The notes under the pieces were generated by a model, which saw only the letters and a program-made list of their open reading frames with translations, was not told the origin of the DNA and did no database searches. Shown one piece after another: positions 54,091-64,000 of a stretch of 64,000 nucleotides of DNA. Location of the stretch: the NCBI RefSeq assembly GCF_003589595.1, contig NW_020654422.1, positions 10,762,475 to 10,826,474 on the forward strand, written 5' to 3'. Position 1 is the first letter of the stretch; every line of letters begins with the position of its first letter. The translations under genes and the position numbers were made by a program. Source of the stretch: Hyposmocoma kahamanoa. Taxonomy: Eukaryota > Arthropoda > Insecta > Lepidoptera > Cosmopterigidae.

Positions 54091-55534
54091 TAAGCAAGAT
54101 AATTGGTCGAAACACAAGTTTGAGCCAGAATTTAGTGCTTGCAACCCGCCTATTTACCGATAGATACTACGGAATGGGCATGGTATAGACTCTACCAGCA
54201 TTGGGTATATCGATGATTTTTGTTGACTGTTGCAAAAAATTGGTTATAATAAAAAAAATCTGAGATTTGTTTGTTTTGTGCCAAATAGAAACTGCTTCAT
54301 CGAATTTTACGAGGCTGAAAGTTAGAATAAATATGTTTCTGTTAATCTCTTACGTTCATTCCTAATTTACAATTTAAAAAAAAATTGTAAATTAGATTAT
54401 AATAGTAATAACGTTTAAATAATAGAAGTAATATCTCGTTTTTCAGAAGAAATATTCGTCTTTTATGTTTATATTTAATAGGTACATTTTGTTTTTTTTT
54501 TTTTTTTCAATAAACAATATTTTATTCAAGTATTCCTTTAACTTAATTGCTAATTAGTCCACTTACAACCGTTCAAAATTTTAAACGGACATCTTAATAT
54601 AGTGCCGTTGTCCTACATACAGGACATAGTAAAAATCCGGTTTTCCAGAACAAATATTTTTTTAAATATTCTTCCCATACTTTCTAAAATATTAACAACA
54701 ATCCCTGAAAGTTTCATAAAAATATAAAAAAAGGTCTCTGAGTATATAGGCAGGAGGATAAAAATAAAAGTCGAATGTAATGAATTAAAGGTATGTATTT
54801 ATTTGGATAAAAATAATATCGATGGTATTTACACCTCAGAAAGCTTGAGATACTTAAAGCGTCATGTTAAGTAATTTGAGTATTCATGACAAGACAGAGG
54901 CAACTTCGTAACAAGAAAACTTAACAGTCTCACTTGAATATATTTTCGGATATGAAAATTGGTCCAAAAAAGGTTATCACTTCCTAACCAAACATGCGCT
55001 TAACGAAACAATGGCACTCAATTATATTTAACAATACAATGAACGAACAACACGAACCTAAAGACGCTAGGCAGATATACCACAGCCAATTATAACAAAT
55101 GTATAATTTTAACAAACAAACACCACACTACTGAATGAATATTTGATTGTGGAACAGGATTTGTATTTCTAAATCTAACTTTACTCTTTTGTCTTACTAT
55201 GCCATTGAGTTGAGGTATAATATATTTATGTACGGATGCATGTACAATCTTTAAGATCGGTACTTAAGAAAAGTATTGGAAAAGTCAAATCACCAGAATA
55301 ATTATAAAGTTAAGCATTATCCCATAGAATCAAACAGTTGATGTGAGACGACACTACAAGTGAATTTACAATTACTATAAAATAAGACAATGAAACGGCA
55401 CTGCAAGATCAAACAAGAGTAACGTGGACACCATACGATAGATAAGGTACTAATGGTCACAACACACATATTATTCACATTAATGACTAATTTAACGTCA
55501 TGACCTTTAAATTTGAGCTCAATCTTACTGTTCA
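54091..55534. other. non-genic stretch
   Basis: AT-rich, with an aatttacaatt palindrome at 54364-54395 and a poly(T) run near 54494. No exon recognised. Confidence 0.4.
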
Positions 55535-55542
55535 ATATGCAT

Positions 55543-56469
55543 TAGAGATGAAACGGATAGTGATTTGGCCGGATATCCGGCCGTCGGATATCTGACCCAC
55601 AGCGGTAAACATGTCGCGACCGGTTTACAGCGCGCGTCGCTGTGATTGATTGATTACTAATGATTGCACTTTCACATTGACGATTTGATTTGTTATGGTC
55701 ACTTGGTTTTAATAAAAACTATTAATTTATTCGATAATACAAACAAATACATAACAAAAAATGTTAACAGTGAAAAAAAATTCCAAATTCAGCAATATTT
55801 TAATATCTGCTGTTTGTTTGTTGTGCCGAATGCAAATGTCTCGCGGTGGAGAAGGAAGAAAAGCAATTACATCATTTTTTGGCTATATTAAAATTTGTAG
55901 TTGTTATAAACCTAGCACTTGATACGCCCGTTATTATTTTGTTTCAATTTGATTTCATTAATTTGTTTGTGATCTAACTAATTCTAGATACGAGATTTGC
56001 CAACAGAAAAAAAAATCTACTTACAGTTTCATTATTGTTGGTACACATTGTATTTGAAGACAGTTCAAATCGAGCGTGATCGCGATCCTTTCATTTGGTG
56101 GTTTGTCAATAACAAATTTAACAAAGTTTGCAAGAGTTTATAATGAAAAACTGTCCTCTGAAGCTGCTCTCGTTTATGAAAATAAATAGAACCAACTTTT
56201 ACCACTTAATGCAGAACAACTGGTCTTCATTCTCTCTCGTTTGGCCTTTATTAAAATTTGAGTACTAAATTTACAGATAACTTTATCTAACTTCATAGTT
56301 GTTTTAGTTACAAGTAATAAACAGATTGTGAACGATCCTGTTGTTGCTCTTTTTCCTATAACTATCATCTTTAATCAATATAACAATTTATTTATCAACC
56401 ATTTTTTTTCCTCAGTTTTATGCATCCGGCCGGATACCGGATAGTTACCGAATACCCGTTTCATCTCTA
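55543..56469. mobile_element. 927-bp hAT-type element with 8-bp target duplication
   Basis: Ends tagagatgaaacgg and ccg[t]ttcatctcta are inverse. They are flanked by atatgcat at 55535-55542 and 56470-56477, an 8-bp target duplication typical of hAT. Sub-terminal 'ggccggatatccgg' and 'ccggccggataccgg' motifs pair. No transposase is encoded, so it is non-autonomous. A relic relative is at 27035-27345. Confidence 0.88.
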
Positions 56470-56477
56470 ATATGCAT

Positions 56478-58553
56478 TATCACCCGCGCTGTATTGAAGT
56501 TTTCATTGGTTATATAAAAACAACTGCGGGATATGGTAATTTTTTGTGACGAGCTTCAAACATTTTTCAAACAAATTTCACCTGGTATGGTTGACAATAT
56601 AAGTCTAAGTATGGTGTAACTTTAACTATTGTATACTGAATAATCAAGATTATTACTCCACATGGCAAGAAGTGAAATTACTAGTAAACTATTCAGTTAT
56701 ATGTTTACCTGATTATGGGATACTTTTACAATATTTATGTGAGGAGATTGCAATAATGTAAAATTTTGTAATTATCATTTGTAATTATCATAATATACAA
56801 AATATAATAGAGGCATTGCCGCACAATGGGAAAACGTAGCCAACATTATGAGCGCCCTGACCGCGGGGACCTAATGTCCTCCATTTTATCTATTATAGTT
56901 GTAGTATTTAATTAATGTTATTCCTTTGTTATGTACCTCGTGCGTACTAAACTAATTGTGATTAATCTATAATTACTTATTACACCACAATTTACAGAAT
57001 ATAAAAAACAATTAAACTAACGTTTATTCCAATTATTCCCTGACGTATACGGTATTCAACAAATAAAAACCTTAATAAATATAAAAAATTAAAAGCTTTT
57101 CATTACAATAAAAAGTAGATAAGCGGGTGGTCAAATATGAAAACACCTTTTCCCAAATAGAGATCGTCTACTACTACTGCCTTCAACCATCAATATTAAT
57201 GTATTAACAAAAAACTTTAATTAAATATCCTGGAATAAAAGTGGCATTTTCCTATTTATTATGAGATTTCGGTACATCTATACTATTTCCATCAACGATT
57301 TATTGAATTTTTACTATCAAAAATACAACCCTGAAATCACTTTCGTGTCAATATTTATATTGTGTATTTTGTGCCGATAACGAATACGATTTTAGTAAAT
57401 AAATGTTATATTTAAAAGTAGATCTGTAATAGTGGTTTTTGATTCACTACTATGATATTTATTTATTTATTTCACTAGTTTGTATTAATAATTATAAAAA
57501 AGTAGATCTGTTAACAATCTATTTTGTACTTAGCGAGATTAACGCGCTGGATGGAAAAAATAGTGTCTTTATTTATAGGTTATCTATTTCTCTTTTATTA
57601 TTCCCATTCGAATAGTGGTATTTAATAATAGGCGATAAATTTAATATAGGTACATGAACTTTAAATCTAGATACTGCCCTCATAATAACTAACGTAATCG
57701 ACATTTTTAGCGAAATTGCGTTATAACCCCCAAGCGTTTTTTTATATCTTATTTAGTTTCGGTTTAATTTCGGTTAAGTTTTACAAAGAAAAAAAACCTC
57801 TAGGTGCTAATATCTCTAAAAGTTACCAAAATGCAAATGCATTAGTTATAACAAGGAGTGCAGACTAGTTGCAGAGCAGACGGTTGTTAGTGTTGATTTT
57901 TTAACATGAGATATACAATTATATTACGCAACTAATTCACATTTCTAAAGTTATTGCTATCCTTTCAACTCTCTAATAGTTTAAATACAACCTATCGTAA
58001 TTGAATTGTTTTGTCCTTTGGTGGCCTATCTTTGTGTAAGCTTGTTTTATCTTTTGAAAACTGTGTTGCAATACCATTATCTCACATTAGACTTATTGTT
58101 TGCTTATTTACAAACTGTATTACAATTATGCCCTTGTAGGTTCAGCAATAATTTTCGTTATTACGTGAGACATGGAAAATTCCTCGTCTCTCGTAAATAC
58201 AAATCTATTTTCTTTTTACAAAATATCTTACAATTTCGACCGACATGATAGAAACAGCAAAGTGTGCGGACGTTTACCTCCATACAAATTTTCATATCAA
58301 AGCCATACCAAAGCGATAACTTGGCTTTATTAAACTCAATACTTTTGATTTTCATAACAAATTAATACACCACTTAGCACAGGGGTCCACAATATATCAT
58401 AATACTCACTAATTAGCGAACTTCACTGAGTAGGAGTAATCTACGTTGAAGTTCCTTGTCCCCTTATAATATGTACTGTTCAATCACACAAGCATACAAG
58501 TCCAATGTTCACACGGCGGTGATGAGTTTGCTGTGCGAGCGCACTGCCCGATG
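56478..58553. other. non-genic stretch
   Basis: AT-rich. About 57465-57500 keeps 'cactagtttgtattaataat' of the tRNA-headed repeat family. The - strand gene's 3' UTR should begin below 58554. Confidence 0.4.
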
Positions 58554-61500
58554 CTAGGAGCCTGGTGCCTTCTTCTCCACGTCAAGAAGTTTGTCGTCCG
58601 AACAGAACTTCTCCAGTTGTTTCTCGTAATACGTGTTGAATTTTAATCTGAACGATAAATAATAACATAATTGAGTAGCAGATAGAGATAGTTGTTATAT
58701 ATAAAGTTGCTAATTATGTTTGACGCCTCGGTGGTCCAATGGTATGTAGCGTGGGCACTGAATAACTAGGTTCCGGGTTCGATTCCGATTAGTACCAGTA
58801 GAGCTCCTTGTAAAAGAGTTCGTCCAGGGTAGTACTGCCACCTTATCTATTTCTGCTGCCAAGCAGTAATGTCAGCATTATTGTGTTCCAGTTTTGAAGG
58901 GTAAGCGTGCTGGTGAAATTACAGGCATACGGGACTTGTCAACTTATGTCTCAATGTGACGCACGTATTGGCAGTGCCCCTCAGATCTTTGCGATTTAAA
59001 TCGCTAAGTGGTACTGCAACTTTTGTGGACAGGCCTGTAGCTTACCATCAGGCGCACGACTTGTTCGTCCCGTCACTTATTATTAAAAAAGAACAAATTT
59101 TTCAAATTGTTTCTGGTCAGGGTGTCTCGAAGTGCCCCAGAGTTAATTTCGTTGCTCTGGTACAGAGAATTTTCTAGTTTGAGATTTGTAATTTTAGTGG
59201 ATGTTTGGCATGTTACATTACATTACAATTACATACGATCACAGACATACATCTAGATAGACGCCTTAAGTACAGCAATTTCTATGAAAACCAAGCGTGC
59301 CACATTTTTTGTACCCACTATGACGTCACAAGAACTATATAATGATGGAAACCTCCTTCCGCTCGCTCTAAATCGATTGATTGAACGGAACAATACACGC
59401 GTCTTCCATTCAATTATTCGATTCTAAATAGAATAATTTTTGTTCAAGTATTTGTTGATTACAAGTAGTCGTAATATTAATATAGTAGAAAAACACTAGA
59501 ATAACATAGTTAAGTCCTTATTTTACTTGCTTTTAAAAAATGTTGATTACTTAAAAAAATTAAGACTTTAATTTTTAATCGACTTCAAATATTAAAATTA
59601 TTGTCCTTCCAATAAAATGAGCTTATTATATAACTTCTTTTTGTAATAGAAGATCTTATCGATTAACTTAAATAATGAAAACGCACGTCAATATACGAAC
59701 TTGCGACTGCCTTAATTAATTTTACTAGATGGTTTTCAGGTTGTTTCAGTAATTGATCAAATTGAATGAATGGTAAGACAAATGACAAAATATGGTAAAA
59801 TCTTACTAATCAGAAGAGGTTTACTTAATGATGGCCTCGTGTGAAATTTTTGAGATTTGTTTATTAATTCTCGGATTTCTAGCTCTGTATATTTGGATAG
59901 CATCTTAGGTGGGATAAACTAGACCACCTTCGTCCTCGAAAACGACGAACTTATACGTATGACCAACTCCAGTTTTTGTAGAGACAGCGCAATGTTCATT
60001 CTTTCCACTATATTTTTTTTTGTACACAAACTATAACTCCGGCGATGTATGTAATTATTTACTTATTATATTCGGACATTCGAGGCAACGTGCTGAAAAA
60101 ATTATCGAAATTACAGATACTACTAATAATAGATACTACAAAACTGAAAAAAAAACGCAACGTTACTAAACATTATAACAAAAGAGTTATAGAATATTTT
60201 TATAATATTGCTAAGGTCATAATAATTTTCATCCCTTTATTTTCAGTTAGTCGGTGAAATAGATTATAAGAAAAATGAACATCCTTTTATATACATTTTT
60301 AAGACTTTGAATGCCTAAAATATAGGAATGCATTAGTCGTGCATTAACAAAATTGAACAAAATCCAGAATTTATTTAAAATTATAGAAGATTGCCATATT
60401 ACATATTTGCTTTGTAAACAATAGGACGTTCGGTAACTTTCATTCGATACGAGTAACTGTGATCTGAATTACGTTTGTAGCCTTTGCCGAACGAGAAGTT
60501 CGAGTAATCGTGCGGGTGTGTCGCTTTTCGATTTGCAGGTCGATTCAGAACCTATCTAAATCTTTAAAGTCTTACAAATGCGTATAAAAGGATTTTCATT
60601 TTTCTTATAATCTATTTCACCGACTAACTCCGTAAACGCTCTTGGATAAAGATATCGTGGGGTCTACTCTCGATCTCCGTCAGACGTCCGTCCGAAACAA
60701 TTGCTGCCAAATAAGCAATGCTTGACCAAATGAAAAGACGCGTGATACGAATGAAGCTTCATACTTGATATTTGTCTTTTAATTTTGTCGAATATTACTT
60801 ATTTGACAGTAATTGTTTCGGACGGATGTCGGACGGAGATCAAGAGTAGACCCCCGTATCCGAATCCGAATCGAACGTTTAACTCGGAATGTTCTGAATA
60901 GCTCGGGAAGCGCCATTCGATTCGAGAACGTTATCCAATCGAAAGATTCGGTAAAAATATCGAACAGCTCTGAATCGGGGTCCTGAATCGAAAACAGTTT
61001 TGCCTAACGTATACATGACTTACCTAATGTTAAATTTTGGCCAAAGAAATGTACATGCGGCCGTACCACGAAACTGAATGCATTATACATAAAAAACCGA
61101 CCTCAAATGTACGTGGAATTACATATAATTACCAATTTTTATTGAAATCGGTTACCGGAAAATGTGCAAACTGGGATTCATCACCTAGTTCGTCACTATA
61201 CGGGACTTGACACAGGAGGTAATCAGATCTCACTACTCAAAGTATATTAAGAGAGAGAAACGCATTGAATTGGAAAATAGCAATATCAACCATCAAAATA
61301 ATTGCTCCTAATAATATAATTTAGGCGCTATTTATAAAAATGAATTTTCATGCGTGAACAGCCACACTTAGAGGTGGATGATTTTCGTCAAAATTAAACG
61401 GGACCACTATGGAGGTACCCACTTTCCAACAAAAAAAAAATCATGAAAGTCGGTTCACAAATACCGGAGTTATCGCGTAACATACATACAAAAAAAAACA

Positions 61501-63442
61501 TAGTCGAATTGAGAACCTCCTCCTTTTTTTGAAGTCGGTTAAACGGCGTTTGTTCGATATTCATGGCGTATTAAAAAAGGATCATAAATATATCGCACCA
61601 AGTAAAAGCCGCAATGACAAATCAAATAAAAAAAATGAAATTCATACAAAACCAAAATAATTGTTTTTTAAATAAATTATGTATCTCCTGATTACAAAAT
61701 CACTTGCCCGTGGAAGGGAACGTCCCTGTTTACCCGTTTACACACGGTTATGGTGCTTTTGCAGTTTATAATGGCATAATTATGCATTATTCGCGTTTTC
61801 GACTGGTGTTTATCTACGATAACGGTCGAGCGCGTTCTGAAGTGTAGCAGCGGCAACTAAGTGAATTTCACTTACTTTGGGGATGCGAAGTACATATACA
61901 CTTGCGACGTCGATCTATGTATGTCTGTGCATACGACGGAAGTATGTGAATAATATAACCGTAACGCATAAAGCTCTTAAAACTTTTTTGCGTAGATAGA
62001 CAAAATAAGAAAAAGAAAATGAAGCGTCGAAATATAACATTTTACCCTTCGGTTTATGCGTGCCTCGCTCCTCGCGTTACCACCAAGGTCAAGAGATAAG
62101 TTAGGATTTAGGTTACATTTCGTGGTCATAAGTCTGCAATTCATTTAGACTTTTTATGCAGGTGACACGTACGACTAAAATATTAGTCACGTTAAGAAAA
62201 TGTTACTTACTTAATTTCGTAGGATCCATCGTTAAAATAATAATAAATAAATTATTAATGATAATTTGTCATGTAACAAACTTGTAAGTTGCTTAGATTT
62301 TGTTATGACACAAAATATCTAATCATTAGTCTCCCGCCGTCCAAGCGTTGTAAAATTGCAGTGTCGGTCAGATTTTTAAAAAACTTCCGTCATGTTTCAT
62401 ACGCGAGTCCGCGCATCTTATAAGAATATGAATGTGGCCGCTTGCCTAGCCGCCAGGTACGGGTGGTTATACAATGACATATACTAAATACTCTAACGAC
62501 AAAATAATAATTATTATACTTAAATAATTATTAAAGTAAAGTTATCCAAAAGTATTTTAAAAAATCTTTATGTTTTTATTCTTTAGACGAAAGACCTTCG
62601 TGGTCGCCAAATATTATTAATATCGGAAAAGACAACCTCGTTTTGAATTAGACATCTATACCGACGCTTCCCAAGTCAATCAGCGGAAGGACGGGCCCTT
62701 TCGAAACGTCAAATTGCGTTGTCATATTATATTCTTAATTCTAATGTTGTGTAAAAAAAATGTTAGTCCAAATGACAGGCCTAGCACTCGCCGACGTTCA
62801 TAAATATCGATCCAACATTCGGCCTTGTGCACTATCATTGTAACCGTTATCGTATCGCGACGTGAAAACCTAACAAAATTCCTGATGTGCTCTTAGATTT
62901 CTACAGAAAATAACAATAAAAAAATCGAGAAAAAATGTATAGTTTCTTCATAAAATTCTTTGTGTCTTTGTACATACACGAATTAAGAAAAAAAAACGGT
63001 GAAATGTAGTATTTGGTAACTTTTAGTTTATGGGAATTATTATATAATATTCTCCAGTCGAAATGAAAAGTTGGGTTGTTAATATAAATTATTGGGTGGG
63101 TTAATATAAATTATTGTAAAACCTCCTTTTTTAAATTATAGTCGTTTGTTCATGTTATTTTGCTACTTCTACTACTAATACTTTCTACATGTTTTGCTGT
63201 TTCGAGCTGTCGCTTTCTTAAAATTGATTTTTGGCGCTCACGAAATCGAAATTGAAATCTAAAATATAAATCACCTACCTGGCCGATATATTAAGGAGCT
63301 TGTTGTTGTTGTCTCGAGGCAAGCGGTCTATGATGGCAAGCACTGAGAGAAGTGCCGCTGTAAATCGTAGGCCGTAGCGGGAGACAGAACGCGCGAATGA
63401 ATCTGCAGAACCGCTTGTCGTCATGCCCCCACACCCAGTACC
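58554..63442 (-). CDS. C-terminal two exons of an unrecognised protein
   Basis: Exons 63279-63442 and 58554-58647 on - join in phase 2 with consensus sites (ctacacag acceptor, gtaggt donor, cgttcag acceptor). The joined frame reads 'MTTSGSADSFARSVSRYG', 'LRFTAALLSVLAIIDRLPRD', 'NNNKLLNISARLKFNTYYEK', 'QLEKFCSDDKLLDVEKKA' and ends PGS with TAG at 58554-58556: a short hydrophobic stretch, then a charged, helical-looking tail. The frame is open to the start of exon 63442, so earlier exons probably lie beyond 64000, though the ATG in this exon could also start a ~80-residue protein. An alternative frame of the first exon stops before its donor and is less likely. The 4.6-kb intron is full of MITEs and a SINE. 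I do not recognise the family. Confidence 0.5.
58721..59090 (+). repeat. near full-length tRNA-derived SINE (reference copy)
   Basis: The head carries A-box-like tggtccaatgg (58732-58742) and B-box-like ggttcgattcc (58776-58786). The ~300-bp body contains 'cagtagagctccttgtaaaa', 'cccctcagatctttgcgatt' and 'ggacaggcctgtagcttacc', ending 'cccgtcacttattattaaa'. Truncated copies occur at least seven times in the window on both strands. Confidence 0.85.
59091..60244. other. intronic, nothing recognised
   Basis: AT-rich sequence inside the 58554-63442 gene; no repeat boundary or exon seen. Confidence 0.4.
60245..60629. repeat. 385-bp MITE with ~64-bp inverted ends
   Basis: The left end agttagtcggtgaaatagat and the right end are inverse copies over about 64 bp with four or five mismatches. 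The interior has 'ttcggtaactttcattcg'. No target duplication resolved. Confidence 0.85.
60659..60854. repeat. 196-bp MITE with ggggtctactctcgatctcc ends
   Basis: Inverse arms of about 60 bp (left ggggtctactct, right agagtagacccc) surround a short AT-rich centre. It lies 29 bp from the previous MITE. Confidence 0.85.
60855..61025. repeat. short palindromic block with tcgaatc-type motifs
   Basis: Repeated 'gaatcgaa' and 'ttcgattc' inverse motifs suggest another diverged small element. Not resolved. Confidence 0.35.
61092..61543. repeat. MITE with accgacctcaaa/tttgaagtcggtt ends
   Basis: Left aaaaccgacctcaaa and right tttttttgaagtcggtt are inverse ends of a type very common in moth and butterfly genomes. 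~450 bp, no coding. Confidence 0.7.
61544..63278. other. intronic, nothing recognised
   Basis: AT-rich; no exon, RNA gene or clear repeat boundary. Confidence 0.35.
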
Positions 63443-64000
63443 CTGTGTAGATAAGATGCGAATAAGGTAAATATTATTGAGTAGTGAGATAGCATCGTGA
63501 ATGGTCGTCAGTTATGTGGCTCCGCACTCCCCCAGTTGCTATTTTTTTCTTTCGAATCTTTATTTGATTTCAAAGGGACTAATTAACTGACTAACGAACA
63601 AGTCAAGTTTGCAATAGACGTACGAATTTGCAAATCTCGGTTGTTATAATTTATACTGCGTTATTCAATAACGTAGAAGTTGTGGCAAATTGTAAGTCGT
63701 GGTGTGTCCATTCGTTGATTTGATCAAGACGTTATAAAAAAAATTGTTACGTGTAAGGACAAAATACAATAATTGATGTGTCACGACTTACTTCTAGCGA
63801 CGTCACGCCAGTGAAAATCAGAGACAGTGAAAATCGAATTATAAACCGTGTATTACTTCAAGAATTTTTAAGTACATAACCGGATTTATTTGGACCTGCC
63901 TTCGACGAACATTAAAAATGCGTAATAAGTAAGTCAAGGCGTTTTGCAAAAATTTCATTAAAAAAGCTGGCTTTATAAGTTTACCTCTATATAGACTATG
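63443..64000. other. right edge of window
   Basis: Probably intron upstream (-) of the exon ending at 63442. No further exon could be placed. Confidence 0.35.

Overview
The window looks like an insect nuclear genome, most likely a moth or butterfly (Lepidoptera). It is AT-rich and repeat-laden, with short exons between long introns. The single-copy genes give insect-type proteins, and several tRNA-headed SINEs and MITEs of the kind common in lepidopteran DNA recur across the region. The order inference rests on repeat style and my reading of the proteins, not on a database search.

Four host loci are supported. (1) 3796-4808 (-): the 5' part of a small secreted Ig-like protein gene. A related but separate Ig-like exon lies at 17339-17595 (-), cut by a 400-N gap. 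(2) 18256-24453 (-): a complete six-exon TIPRL/TIP41-like gene (284 aa), a regulator of PP2A-family phosphatases. (3) 27701-52180 (+): a complete Drp1 (dynamin-1-like) gene, 14 coding exons and 694 aa, the mitochondrial and peroxisomal fission GTPase. Two further phase-compatible open cassettes (40526-40600 and 46486-46581) could be alternative exons. (4) 58554-63442 (-): the last two coding exons of an unrecognised protein that probably continues past the right edge. TIPRL and Drp1 are divergent, with about 3.2 kb between their start codons. Drp1 and the unknown gene are convergent.

Most of the rest is mobile DNA. The best element is a 5.5-kb non-LTR retrotransposon at 6781-12246 with two intact overlapping ORFs and a perfect 10-bp target duplication. 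Its endonuclease carries Lys where the catalytic Glu is expected. Others are a mariner with one frameshift (15556-16834), a 574-bp hAT-type element with an 8-bp target duplication that carries a G-rich minisatellite (19202-19775), a 927-bp hAT-type element (55543-56469), two Jockey-like LINE fragments in Drp1 introns (30902-31930 and 42890-44780), older LINE relics, SINEs and many foldback MITEs. Several are nested: hAT inside a MITE, and a GC-rich 599-bp insert inside a LINE inside a foldback element.

Two assembly problems are visible: the 400-N gap interrupting the Ig-like exon beside a second mariner end, and a 10-N join at 51338 flanked by an exact 47-bp duplication. I see no CRISPR array, operon, rRNA or functional tRNA gene. 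I found no wholly new biological system. The most interesting leads are the possible Drp1 cassette exons, the Ig-like gene family, long hairpins close to exons, and the tRNA-core foldback repeat family.
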